Shown: in pieces, positions 39,395 through 47,717 of the stretch
Position numbering within the stretch: the stretch's first letter is position 1
Layout of the letters: each line of letters opens with the position of its first letter
NCBI RefSeq assembly: GCF_000576305.1
Contig: NZ_BAVZ01000004.1
Coordinates: forward strand, 186,001-250,000
DNA: 64,000 nucleotides
Origin: Paenibacillus pini JCM 16418
GTDB lineage: Bacteria; Bacillota; Bacilli; Paenibacillales; Paenibacillaceae
Direction of reading: 5' to 3'
The notes under the pieces: model-generated
Database searches by the model: none
What the model was told of the DNA's origin: nothing
What the model saw: only the letters and a program-made list of their open reading frames with translations
Translations under genes and position numbers: made by a program

Positions 39395-39850
39395 TCAAAA
39401 ACTTCTTTTTTTGACCGTAGCCCAGCCTCCAGCGACGGCAAAAGCAGCGCTAAATAATAAGATGTAAGGGTTATAGTAGAGCATGCTTAAATCCGAATTA
39501 CCGGGTAAACTATGCGTGCTATAATAAGCATTTCTAACTTTCGAGATTTCCAATCCTAGCGCCAAAAGCATGCTTGCCAGAGCAAATGATGGAATGGCTT
39601 GAGGATATAACATTTTTGATACCCGATCTTCTAAAGAATCGAAATAACGCACAGCTGCTACGTATATCATGAAGATCAATATAGCTAACATTGGCCAACC
39701 CAGCCCATATGTAATCCACACGGTATTTACGTGACTTGAAGTGTCTTGATCATCAGAATAAGTATCGGTCATCATACGAACAAGAAACATCAGGAACACA
39801 TTCATGGCTAAAATGATCCAATAAGCAATCATCGCTTTACGGCTCAGCAT
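39395..39850 (-). CDS. Hypothetical four-helix membrane protein
   Basis: 151 residues with four hydrophobic segments (about residues 8-26, 45-66, 85-103 and 122-143) and short charged loops; it ends in a basic KKRSF. I recognise no family. It lies 99 bp upstream of the BNR lipoprotein gene in the same orientation, so co-transcription is possible, but an apparent promoter region separates them. Codon usage is like its neighbours. Confidence 0.7.
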   Translation of the reverse strand: MLSRKAMIAYWIILAMNVFLMFLVRMMTDTYSDDQDTSSHVNTVWITYGLGWPMLAILIFMIYVAAVRYFDSLEDRVSKMLYPQAIPSFALASMLLALGLEISKVRNAYYSTHSLPGNSDLSMLYYNPYILLFSAAFAVAGGWATVKKRSF

Positions 39851-40167
39851 CGTTATTCATTTCCTTTCTTAAATCGAATGTATTCTATGTATATGAAGCT
39901 AGTACTGATATTTTGCCTACAATTTAATAGAATGACGATATTTCACTCTATTTGTTTTCCTGCTAATAATCCAAGCCCGGAAACACCCTTAATGAGTAGG
40001 CCGATTGACAGAAAAAGTTGAGGTATGGCATCGATCTAGTGCTGCGAGAATCACCTTATATAAGGTTTGGATTAATTAATATATTTAGAATAAATTATGA
40101 AAAGGAACTATCCCTATGCTTCTAGAAAACACATGTGATAAACAATAACCTAGAAAGGGGAATATAC
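39851..40167. other. Intergenic region, 317 bp
   Basis: It holds the divergent 5' regions of the membrane protein gene and bstA, and a 14-bp perfect palindrome at 40053-40066. I see no ORF with a ribosome site and no recognised RNA. Confidence 0.6.
40053..40066. promoter_or_regulatory. 14-bp perfect palindrome upstream of bstA
   Basis: ACCTTATATAAGGT is self-complementary and lies about 100 bp upstream of the bstA start. It could be an operator; no regulator gene is adjacent, so its role is a guess. Confidence 0.35.
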
Positions 40168-40691
40168 TTGGATCCATTTCGTTATCCCATAGGACAGTTC
40201 GAGCCCATACCAAATCCAACTCAAACTCATCGTGATAGGTGGACTCAGGATATTTTGGAAATACCAGCCATCCTTCGCCTAACTGTGCAAAACCTAAATT
40301 CGGAGCAACTCCTTACCCCATATCGATCTAAGGGTTGGACTGTACAACAAGTAGTACATCATCTCGCAGATAATAATATGAATGCTACATTCGTTTCAAA
40401 AGAGCACTAACCGAGGATCATCCCACAGTAAATTCTTATCGAGAACATTTGTGGGCGGAACTGAGCGATTATCAGATTCCTATAGAGTCTTCACTCTTTC
40501 TGCTAGAATCTCTTCACTGTCGGTTTGCAGCCTTACTTCGTTCATTAGGACCCTCAAGTTTCCAAAAGACATTTACAAGTCCTACTCACGGTTCGATGAG
40601 TCTTAATAACGCAACACAAAGATATGCCTGGCATAGTCAGCATCACGTTGCACAAATCGCTTCTCTTAAAAAGCGTTTAGGATGGCAATAA
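40168..40691 (+). CDS. bstA: BstA/YfiT-type bacillithiol transferase (DinB fold), one frame break near 40391
   Basis: 174 residues when one base is restored. Start TTG 40168 with GAAAGGGG upstream, giving MDPFRYPIGQFEP, the typical N-terminus. The DinB-like four-helix protein has its metal ligands in TVQQVVHHLADNNMN and in the C-terminal YAWHSQHHVAQI (three His in total). The frame breaks after MNATF; adding one base gives RFKRALTEDHP, which is the family sequence. YfiT-type enzymes conjugate bacillithiol to electrophiles. Followed by a terminator. Confidence 0.87.
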
Positions 40692-40724
40692 AAAATCCGA
40701 CCTCTTAAAGGTCGGATTGTTTCC
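40691..40724. terminator. Bidirectional terminator between bstA and the SLH-GH18 gene
   Basis: AATCCGACCT, loop CTTAA, AGGTCGGATT: a 10-bp perfect stem with AAAAAA on one side and TGTTT on the other, between convergent genes. Confidence 0.85.
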
Positions 40725-40749
40725 CATATCCAAATGTTAGATGATTTAA

Positions 40750-42357
40750 TTAATAGGAGGAATATCGATTCACATTCCTTATACTTGTCCAAATATCGGC
40801 CGTTTCGGCTCCAATGTACCAATAAGCAAATCCAGCAATGCCATGCTCAGCAGCCATGAGATATTTACTAGATATTGAGCGTCCTTCTTCCATCCATATA
40901 CGGTGCTGCAATCCGTTTTGTGTATAGGTCGCCACATATTGGGCAAGATTCGAATCCCATGACTTTGAGGACCACACCGACCGAAGTCTCTGTCCTTGTT
41001 TAACAAGTGATAATTCCTCTGAAGTGGCGCCACTTGTCCTAATCGTCCAGTCACGTGTATAGAGAGGTAACGCCAGAATGGTCTTGCTGGCAGAAACCGA
41101 GGTAAGTAGCTTATTGGTCGCTCTTTCAACCCAAGGAAGTGAAGAAACAGAACCCGCTATAGGATCTCCATCCCAATGTTCATCATATCCCATCAGAACA
41201 ACATAATCTGCTGCCTTACCGAGTGCTGCATAATCAAAAGCATCCGTCCAATCCGTTCCAAGATCAGGTGAGACGTCGATTGACACTACGCCACCCACCG
41301 TGTGCAAGCTTTTTGTTAGTTCCGTTACGAAGGACGTTAGGGGCAAGCGATCCTGGGGACTCACATTTTCAAAATCTACATTAATACCTGCAAGTCCATA
41401 GCTTTTAACATAAGCCGTAAGCTGCTTAATGATGTTATCTCTACGAACTAAATCCGTTAAAGCTGTATGTGTCCACTCAGCATTCGAACGGTTACCCAGC
41501 ATTGCCCATATTTTTTTGTTATTTTGTTTCGCATAGGTGAGCAGGCTAGAATCAACGTAGTTAGCGAGAGGTTTATCATTATTATTATCAAAGAAAAACC
41601 ATCTTGGCACTAGTGTATTAATCGTTGATTGTTTAATTGTCGCAATATACTGGGCAGTCGTGCTCGCATTCTGCCAACCGAGCTGAATATTGGATGCAGG
41701 TGTCGTATTCAGAACCTTAGACCAGTAACTGTCCTTAAACACTCGATCAAGAATGGCTGCTGTTTCCTCTCTAGTAACGTAATCATTTGGACGAAAGGAT
41801 CCCTGATCTCCCCTCATCAGTCCAAGCTTAAGCGCTACCTGAACAGATGATACTGCCCAGTCGGCAACTTTCATTCTGTCCTGATATGGGAGCTCTACAT
41901 TGGCAGAAGAATCCCTCTCTTCTTTCAAAGCTCGTACGATCAGCACCGCTGCCTCTTGACGAGTAATTCTCGTATCGGGCTGAAACTGATTCATACCTTT
42001 TCCTTCAACGATTCCGAGATGGATGCCAGCTTGCACCCAACCATAATACCAAGCACTCCGCGGTACATCACTGAACGTCACGATATCACTGTCGACGGGC
42101 TGTAATTTCAACAATCGACTGGTCATCGTTATAAATTCGGCGCGGGTTACATTCTTCTTCGGTTCAAACTTACGATCCCCCGTACCATCAATTATACCTT
42201 CTTTGGCTAAATCGATAATATTTTGACGGGCAAAGCTACTTGATATATCATCAAAAGGTTGGCTAGATTTTGTTGTTGCAGCATATATTGGACTCGTTGT
42301 TCCAATCGTCAACATCGAAGTCATAATGACTGCCACAAGCTTATGCAGTTTTTTCAA
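40750..42357 (-). CDS. S-layer-anchored glycoside hydrolase family 18 protein
   Basis: 535 residues. Signal peptide ending PIYAAT. Three SLH domains follow (about residues 33-210): FDDISSSFARQNIIDLAKEGI, FSDVPRSAWYYGWVQAGI and a third with LKLGLMRGDQGSFRPND, each carrying the TRAE/TRQE/TREE anchor element. A GH18 TIM barrel then runs to the C-terminus, with the catalytic segment GLAGINVDFENV (Glu acid) and YVVLMGYDEHW. It resembles YaaH/YdhD-type cortex or peptidoglycan glucosaminidases fused to a wall anchor. Expected at the cell surface, bound to secondary polymer by SLH. Substrate (chitin versus peptidoglycan) not decidable. Confidence 0.93.
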   Translation of the reverse strand: MKKLHKLVAVIMTSMLTIGTTSPIYAATTKSSQPFDDISSSFARQNIIDLAKEGIIDGTGDRKFEPKKNVTRAEFITMTSRLLKLQPVDSDIVTFSDVPRSAWYYGWVQAGIHLGIVEGKGMNQFQPDTRITRQEAAVLIVRALKEERDSSANVELPYQDRMKVADWAVSSVQVALKLGLMRGDQGSFRPNDYVTREETAAILDRVFKDSYWSKVLNTTPASNIQLGWQNASTTAQYIATIKQSTINTLVPRWFFFDNNNDKPLANYVDSSLLTYAKQNNKKIWAMLGNRSNAEWTHTALTDLVRRDNIIKQLTAYVKSYGLAGINVDFENVSPQDRLPLTSFVTELTKSLHTVGGVVSIDVSPDLGTDWTDAFDYAALGKAADYVVLMGYDEHWDGDPIAGSVSSLPWVERATNKLLTSVSASKTILALPLYTRDWTIRTSGATSEELSLVKQGQRLRSVWSSKSWDSNLAQYVATYTQNGLQHRIWMEEGRSISSKYLMAAEHGIAGFAYWYIGAETADIWTSIRNVNRYSSY

Positions 42358-42471
42358 GGAGAATGCCTCACTTTTAATAGTTTATAGATACTCTATCTAT
42401 CCTATCAAAAAGAAGCTTAGGCGTTGATCTCTAAATAATGGAATAAAACGAAATTTAAGGAGAACTAGAAA

Positions 42472-43011
42472 GTGAGATATGAGAATGAAGCTATATATGT
42501 AAGACTTTTAGAGCTAGGCGATGCGGAGTCGCTTCTTTCTCTACGATTAAGAAACCATGAATTTCTGAAGCCTTTTGAGCCGACAAGGCCAAGCGAATAT
42601 TTCACCCTTGAAGGACAACAGCTCGATATTGAACAAGGTGTCCGAGGAGCTGAAGCGGATCAATCCTATATTTTTGGCGTGTTTCTGAGTGAACCAAATG
42701 AACTAATCGGTAGAGTCGCCTTAACAGGAATAGCTCGTGGGCCCTTTCAAAATGTTAATTTGGGCTACTTGATGGGTCAAGCCCATAACGGTAAGGGATA
42801 TACGACGGCAGCCGTGCGTATGGTCGTGACCTTTGCTTTTACGGAGTTGAATTTACATCGTATTCAGGCTGGGGTCATGCCTAGAAATACCGCATCCAAG
42901 AGGGTTCTTGAGAAGGTGGGCTTCCGGAACGAGGGACTCGCCATCAAATATCTTCGCATTAACAGTCAGTGGGAGGATCATATCCTATATGCACTGACGC
43001 AAGAGGATTAG
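42472..43011 (+). CDS. RimJ/RimL-type GNAT acetyltransferase
   Basis: 179 residues from GTG 42472, with GGAG upstream. N-terminal YVRLLELGDAESLLSLRLRN is the RimJ/L beginning. CoA-binding motif A is NLGYLMGQAHNGKGYTTAAV, and motif B is NTASKRVLEKVGFRNEG. Such enzymes acetylate ribosomal protein or other N-termini (YdaF/YjcK-like in Bacillus). Monocistronic, followed by a terminator. Acceptor unknown. Confidence 0.9.
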   Translation: MRYENEAIYVRLLELGDAESLLSLRLRNHEFLKPFEPTRPSEYFTLEGQQLDIEQGVRGAEADQSYIFGVFLSEPNELIGRVALTGIARGPFQNVNLGYLMGQAHNGKGYTTAAVRMVVTFAFTELNLHRIQAGVMPRNTASKRVLEKVGFRNEGLAIKYLRINSQWEDHILYALTQED

Positions 43012-43026
43012 AAATAAAGAAGCATA

Positions 43027-43060
43027 CAAAAGGTCCGACTCGCCTGAGCCGGACCTTTAT
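43027..43060. terminator. Terminator between the two GNAT genes
   Basis: AAAGGTCCG, an inner CTC/GAG pair, CGGACCTTT: 9 bp plus inner pairs, between convergent genes. Confidence 0.8.
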
Positions 43061-43077
43061 CATTATGATGGACGAAT

Positions 43078-43638
43078 CTACAGTTGCTTGACCATGTGAT
43101 AGTACACATGCCCATTAATCATGATCTCTTTATCCACTTTGTATCCTAAATATAGATAGAGTGAATAGGCTCTTTCATTATCGGTGATCACGGCCATAGC
43201 AATTTTATTGTATTTTAGTTCTTTTGCTTTGTCTTCCGCCGCACTAATCAAAGCTGATCCAATACCTCGTCCACCAAATTGCGGTGATACAGATAATGTG
43301 TCGATATAATATTCATCCTCATCCGACTCTTTATCAAGCTGAAGGGTGGGATCGTTTTTTAGTGCACGAAGACGTTCCAGAATCGGCTGATCCAGTACAT
43401 TAATTTCATCGCCACCATAGGCGACAACAACGCCTGCAACTTCGCCTTCCACTTCTTTTACAATAGCCTGATGATGCCCAAGACGACCTTTCTCATCTGC
43501 AAAATATTGCTCTAATACTTCAACGACTGCTTGCTCGCTCTCTTCACCAGTCAATTGATGCGCGACATCATGCAGTGCATCATAAAGCAATCTTGCTGCG
43601 GTGTGGGCATCTTCTCTTGCTGCGGGTCTTATTGTCAT
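43078..43638 (-). CDS. GNAT-family N-acetyltransferase
   Basis: 186 residues from ATG 43638, with TGGAGGA upstream; a start four codons earlier lacks a ribosome site. Motif A is YIDTLSVSPQFGGRGIGSAL, and the C-terminal half has DNERAYSLYLYLGYKVDKE. The N-terminal half (REDAHTAARLLYDALHDVAHQL) places it in the group sometimes annotated as phosphinothricin or bacillithiol-related acetyltransferases, but I cannot name a substrate. Convergent with the preceding gene across a terminator. Confidence 0.87.
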   Translation of the reverse strand: MTIRPAAREDAHTAARLLYDALHDVAHQLTGEESEQAVVEVLEQYFADEKGRLGHHQAIVKEVEGEVAGVVVAYGGDEINVLDQPILERLRALKNDPTLQLDKESDEDEYYIDTLSVSPQFGGRGIGSALISAAEDKAKELKYNKIAMAVITDNERAYSLYLYLGYKVDKEIMINGHVYYHMVKQL

Positions 43639-43784
43639 GTCATCCTCCAAGTACCGTTCAAATTATGCCTAAAGGCACCTTCACAATAGCTTCTATTATA
43701 CCCTCTACCCATTAGAGGAACAAATCCCGCTCCAAGCTAATGAAAGTGCTCCATTAAACTAAACCATGATTGCAAGCACAAATT

Positions 43785-45110
43785 TTACTTTTTGCTGCCT
43801 ACAGGAATAGATATTTTATGATTAAGGGTTTTAATATAGTCAAATCCATCTAGAAGTAGGCTTTCAGGTTTCTCCATTGTATAAAATGAATATGTCTGCT
43901 CCCAAAGAATGTTACCATTCTTCAAATCCCAAGGCTGAGCTGAGGAAATGGATGATACGGGAACGACTGTACCACCAGCTTGAACAGATAAATGTTCCTT
44001 ATTCAAGAATGTAAATTGTTTTCTGGCGATAACGATATCATAGCCTGTATCCGTTTTTGTGACGCTTCGAATCCATATCTTTTCATTCCCGATTGTGATG
44101 GACTTGTCTGATGGTGAGGCTAGAGAAATCGGTTCTTCTACTCTCTGATAACCAGGGAAATTTTCGAGTACAAGTTCAATTTTCTCGATCTTGTCTGTTG
44201 GAAGCACATCGAATTCAAGTTCAAATCCCAATTTTTCATTTTCAGCGTAACCTCGCGATCCCCGTGGTTTCACTTCTGATCCATTTACATAAAGCTTTGT
44301 TTCACCTTGAAATCTCGGGAATCCATCGTTATCCATTTTATCCATTTCATAATGACCCTTCACGATGGTAGAAGTTGGTGATGCCGTAATAGAATCGTAG
44401 TAGACCTTCCCCTGATCGACAGAAACGAATTTTGAAATATCTTCCTTAATAATGCTTTTCATCGCTTTATTGGGTTCATATTTGAACTCAATCGGATAGG
44501 TAGCTCGCTTCCCGTTATCTAACCACTCGATGAATGTTACGGTTAGTGTCCTAGAGAATGGACTTACCGGGTCAAATTTATACACTCCCTCGTAGTGGGT
44601 CTTGTCTTTGCTAATAAAACTGCCGCCTCCACCTCTTGCCTTGGAATTCGTTAAGAATCCTTGGATTTTATCCAGGAAATAACGATATGAACCTTTCTCA
44701 TCATAAATAGTGCCTGTTTTACGATCTATCGTGTAGTACAGTGACAATCCATTATCATCCGCAATAACCCCGTTAATTGTTATGATAGACCCATCGAGTA
44801 GTGTTTTGCTTTTATTAATCGTTTGACCGTACCCCTGCTCCTCCATTTCAGCAAAGCTGAGTGAATTTAGCTCCATTTGATTTAATAATCTACCTCCGTA
44901 ATAAGCAAATGCGGGATATTGATAAGTTCCTACAATCAGAAGAAGCGCGGCAGCTGAAGATGCAAGCCATATCATCGTTTTATTTAATTTTCTTTTCTTT
45001 GTGGGCACATGTTCGAGTGCAATTCGCAGTCTGCTCTCAAGTTCTGACGGAGCCTGCACACTATTCAAATTTTGCTTATGCGCCTGTAGTCTCTCCTCGA
45101 TCGTTGTCAT
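43785..45110 (-). CDS. DUF4179-type anti-sigma factor (membrane)
   Basis: 441 residues from ATG 45110, whose ribosome site GGAGGTGATC is near perfect. Cytoplasmic N-terminus (TTIEERLQAHKQNL, SELESRLRIALEHV), a single membrane helix (about residues 47-64, MIWLASSAAALLLIVGTYQ), and a large extracytoplasmic beta-rich region (DUF4179 then DUF5643-like, to residue 441). It overlaps the upstream sigma gene by 35 bp. This gene order is standard for an ECF sigma factor and its membrane-bound inhibitor; the external domain would receive the envelope signal. Confidence 0.85.
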   Translation of the reverse strand: MTTIEERLQAHKQNLNSVQAPSELESRLRIALEHVPTKKRKLNKTMIWLASSAAALLLIVGTYQYPAFAYYGGRLLNQMELNSLSFAEMEEQGYGQTINKSKTLLDGSIITINGVIADDNGLSLYYTIDRKTGTIYDEKGSYRYFLDKIQGFLTNSKARGGGGSFISKDKTHYEGVYKFDPVSPFSRTLTVTFIEWLDNGKRATYPIEFKYEPNKAMKSIIKEDISKFVSVDQGKVYYDSITASPTSTIVKGHYEMDKMDNDGFPRFQGETKLYVNGSEVKPRGSRGYAENEKLGFELEFDVLPTDKIEKIELVLENFPGYQRVEEPISLASPSDKSITIGNEKIWIRSVTKTDTGYDIVIARKQFTFLNKEHLSVQAGGTVVPVSSISSAQPWDLKNGNILWEQTYSFYTMEKPESLLLDGFDYIKTLNHKISIPVGSKK

Positions 45111-45639
45111 AACGATCACCTCCGATCTTGGCTTTTAGTCTCCGTATGCCTTGCGAAATTCTAGATTTGATTGTGCCAATCGGTGCACCCGTCATGTCCG
45201 CAATCGTCTGATACGGAAGATCATGTACATAGCGAAGCTCAATTGCTTCCCTCTGCCGTGCATTCAGATGAGAGAGCAGCTCCTGCATATCCATTTCTGA
45301 CACCGAATTCCGATATGGATTATCATCCATTAATGCATCAAGTGATACTTCTTGCTCGCCATCCAGTGGAACAAATCGTTCCTTTTTGAGCAGCATGGTT
45401 TTGCAACGATTGACTAGAATGGTTTTACTCCAGCTGTAGAAGGCTTCGCCCTTTTGCAATTGATCCAGCTTTTCATAAAGTGTAACAATCATGTCTTCCA
45501 TTGCATCCATCGCGTCATGCTCATTTCTCATGTAGCTGTAGGCAAGTCGATAATAAGCGTCCTGATCGGCTATGATTAATTGTAGTAAAGCTTCCTTGTT
45601 GCCTTTTTGGGCTTGTTTGACAAGACGGCTTATATTCAT
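45076..45639 (-). CDS. ECF-type RNA polymerase sigma factor
   Basis: 187 residues from ATG 45639, with AAAAGGGGTGAG upstream. Region 2 appears as YYRLAYSYMRNEHDAMDAMEDMI, and region 4 as LNARQREAIELRYVHDLPYQ followed by TIADMTGAPIGTIKSRISQGIRRLK, the helix-turn-helix. Typical ECF length with no region 3. Overlaps its DUF4179 partner gene, so the two are coupled. Targets are unknown; autoregulation is common in such pairs. Confidence 0.93.
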   Translation of the reverse strand: MNISRLVKQAQKGNKEALLQLIIADQDAYYRLAYSYMRNEHDAMDAMEDMIVTLYEKLDQLQKGEAFYSWSKTILVNRCKTMLLKKERFVPLDGEQEVSLDALMDDNPYRNSVSEMDMQELLSHLNARQREAIELRYVHDLPYQTIADMTGAPIGTIKSRISQGIRRLKAKIGGDRYDNDRGETTGA

Positions 45640-45783
45640 GTTCTCACCCCTTTTCATAGATAAGAGCTCGCAGAGGTTACTAAAGTTCATTATGTACAAA
45701 AAAATCTCCACTGATGGATTTCTCCAACTCACATTTATTTATCCAGCACCCTTATTTTATCAAGCTTTATTTTATTGGATACT

Positions 45784-45829
45784 AAAAAAACGAGAGGTTC
45801 GCGCCAATACGCAAAGCCCCTCGTTCTCA
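45784..45829 (-). terminator. Intrinsic terminator of the methyltransferase gene
   Basis: On the minus strand, AACGAGGGG...TGCG, short loop, GCGC...CCTCTCGTT, then TTTTTTT; an interrupted stem with a strong base. Confidence 0.7.
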
Positions 45830-45867
45830 TCATTTCATGTATAAAACTCTCAAAATCCTAACATCAT

Positions 45868-46617
45868 CTATGCTTTTTTTGCAATAATCATAAATCGTTT
45901 TGAATTGGTTTCAATTCCTTTTTCAGTTGTATGATTGTCTATAAATGTTTGGAGTATTTCAAAATCATCATTATAATTACCGAAGTTTGGAATAATCGGA
46001 GTAAGTTTAAGCAAGAATACCAAGTCTTCGTAAGTTTCAAAATATTCTTTGGCATCATATTCAAAGGACTGAATATCAACAAAACCTGCTGCATTCAATT
46101 CCTCAATATATTTATTTTTTAAAGTCCCATCTATATGGGTATTCTGTCCTCTTCCAAAAGCTTGCGCAATATTGCACTTATCATTTTCGCTTACTTGTTG
46201 AGTGAGAAACCATCCATCTTTAACTAAAACTTTGGCTACTTCTTTGGCATGGAAGGGCGAGTGTCTACAAGATACTATATTAAATGAATTTTTGGGAAAA
46301 TCCAGTTGTTCAGCATCCATTTGTATAAATCGTACATTTGTTATTTTGGAATTGTCCAAATTATGATTTGCGGTTTGAATCATTCCTGACGAGAGATCAA
46401 TTCCAACTAACAGTGAACAAGCATGCGCAATGGATAATAAAGTTTCCCCACCGCCAGTACCAATATCCAGCAACCTGTCAGACTTTCTGCATCTTTTGGT
46501 TACTTCATTATAAAACTGCCACTTTACTCCTTCGGATCTAGCCTTTACTTTACTAAAATCCCAACCGTTTAATAGACCGACTTCATCGTAAAATTTCTTA
46601 TAATCAAATGGGTTCAT
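45868..46617 (-). CDS. Class I SAM-dependent methyltransferase behind a leader-peptide region
   Basis: 249 residues from ATG 46617 (MNPFDYKKFYDEVGLLNGWD), with AAAGGTGG upstream. Motif I is LLDIGTGGGE, the acidic residue after strand 2 is in VGIDLSSGMI, and MDAEQLDF and VSCRHSPFHAKEVAKVL follow. It is a Rossmann methyltransferase of unassigned substrate; the RHSPFHA and LTQQVSENDKCNIAQAFGRG segments define its subfamily. The leader arrangement (ORF 46756-46785, possible pairing of its ribosome site) resembles translation-attenuated antibiotic resistance methyltransferases, but the sequence is not an Erm-type enzyme. Function is therefore open. Confidence 0.85.
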   Translation of the reverse strand: MNPFDYKKFYDEVGLLNGWDFSKVKARSEGVKWQFYNEVTKRCRKSDRLLDIGTGGGETLLSIAHACSLLVGIDLSSGMIQTANHNLDNSKITNVRFIQMDAEQLDFPKNSFNIVSCRHSPFHAKEVAKVLVKDGWFLTQQVSENDKCNIAQAFGRGQNTHIDGTLKNKYIEELNAAGFVDIQSFEYDAKEYFETYEDLVFLLKLTPIIPNFGNYNDDFEILQTFIDNHTTEKGIETNSKRFMIIAKKA

Positions 46618-46623
46618 ATCTAA

Positions 46624-46704
46624 TTTCCACCTTTCAAATGAAAAGAATGTGCAATACATGTGCCTCAACACTTAATCAAAAGTACCTATTCCCGTAGGTG
46701 AAAA
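46624..46704 (-). promoter_or_regulatory. Possible ribosome-site sequestering RNA element
   Basis: The RNA UUUUCACCU (46704 to 46696) can pair over 9 bp (one G-U) with AGGUGGAAA (46632 to 46624), which contains the methyltransferase ribosome site. Competing pairings exist: AAAGGG (46722-46717) with CCCUUU (46707-46702), and UUCCCG at the leader stop (46755-46750) with CGGGAA (46694-46689). These would be mutually exclusive with the sequestering helix. Confidence 0.5.
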
Positions 46705-46755
46705 GGGTAAACTTCCCCCTTTGTTAGCTGGTACGCGTTTTATCCAGCCCGGGAA

Positions 46756-46785
46756 CTAGTTACTTCGAATAAAGCGGAGATCCAT
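46756..46785 (-). CDS. Putative 9-codon leader peptide
   Basis: The ORF MDLRFIRSN has GAGGTGA eight bases ahead of its ATG, the best ribosome site in the region, and lies about 20-30 bases from the predicted transcription start. It is 139 bp upstream of the methyltransferase. The LRFIR core resembles the short arginine-rich stalling leaders of macrolide-inducible genes, but that is resemblance only. A second overlapping ORF (16 codons from 46790) has a poorer spacing. Confidence 0.5.
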   Translation of the reverse strand: MDLRFIRSN

Positions 46786-46814
46786 TCCATTCACCTCATT
46801 TAAAAGTTTCACTT

Positions 46815-46844
46815 AATATAAATGATAATCCGCCCAAAACACAA
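46815..46844 (-). promoter_or_regulatory. Predicted sigma-A promoter of the leader-methyltransferase unit
   Basis: On the minus strand, TTGTGT (46844-46839), an 18-bp spacer and TATATT (46820-46815). This places the start of transcription just upstream of the leader ORF. Confidence 0.5.
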
Positions 46845-47006
46845 GGGAAATTCAAAAATTTTCAATAATGGAATGAATGTAATTCCAGTCTACCTCACCA
46901 AATCTCGCTTCATATTTTTTTGCCAATACATTGCGGTAGTTTTGATAACTTATGAGTATGAATTAGCGTAAATACTTTGTTATCAGACGTTATCGCCTTT
47001 TTAAAT

Positions 47007-47687
47007 TCATAAAGATTTAGCAATCCGGAATCCAAGGTCATCTATGCTGAACGTTGGGTGACCACGGCGACGATTTGTTGCAAGACAACCCCTCTCTGGA
47101 TCGCACCAACCTCCTCCACGAAATATACGATAGGAGCCGTATACCTTTTCATCATATACATCCCAGCACCACTCCCAAACATTCCCCAACATGTCATATA
47201 GACCCCATGCGTTGGATTCTTTGTTACCTACTTCATGTGTTTGGTCTCCTGAATTTTCTTTATACCATGCAATGTCATCAATTTCCCCATATCTAACTTG
47301 TGTAGTACCTGCAATACATGCATATTGCCACTCCGCTTCCGTAGGGAGACGATAACCGTTCGCTTCCAAATCGCAGCTGACATCTTTACCATCACTACTT
47401 ATTGAATAATATTCTTTTAATTCCAATTCTCGAGAAAGCAGATTGCAAAAATATACAGCATCGTTCCATGAGACATTTTCAACCGGATGTTGTTCTCCTT
47501 TACAAAAAGAAGGCGATTGTTGGGTGACTGCAAAATAGAATTCCTGGGTTACAGGATACTTCGAAAGCAGAAAGGGTTTAATTTCTACGTTCCATGTATG
47601 TTTTATTCTATCGTCTCGCAAACGAATTTCTCCTTTAGGAATATGTATCATCATACCCTCTACATGACCCTTTATTTTATCAGGCAC
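47007..47687 (-). CDS. Formylglycine-generating enzyme-family (SUMF1-like) protein
   Basis: 226 residues from GTG 47687, with GGAGG upstream. The FGE-sulfatase fold is seen as FLLSKYPVTQEFYFAV, HPVENVSWNDAVYFCNLLS, GYRLPTEAEWQYACIAGTT, WGLYDMLGNVWEWCWDVY and FRGGGWCDPERGCLATNRRRG, ending LGFRIAK. No sulfatase is nearby, and no pair of cysteines in the usual active-site arrangement is evident at the end (one Cys in GGGWCDPE, one in RGCLATN). It may be a non-enzymatic FGE-like or another iron-dependent relative (EgtB/OvoA type lacks its DinB partner here). Role unknown. Confidence 0.82.
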   Translation of the reverse strand: MPDKIKGHVEGMMIHIPKGEIRLRDDRIKHTWNVEIKPFLLSKYPVTQEFYFAVTQQSPSFCKGEQHPVENVSWNDAVYFCNLLSRELELKEYYSISSDGKDVSCDLEANGYRLPTEAEWQYACIAGTTQVRYGEIDDIAWYKENSGDQTHEVGNKESNAWGLYDMLGNVWEWCWDVYDEKVYGSYRIFRGGGWCDPERGCLATNRRRGHPTFSIDDLGFRIAKSL

Positions 47688-47717
47688 GCTAAGACCTCCT
47701 AATCTAGATTTATTGGT

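Noticed and set aside
46720..46760. T-box-like segment (GCTGGTACGCG on the plus strand)
   Set aside because: It lies on the strand without a downstream gene, lacks the GGTGGTACCGCG core and has no stem I.
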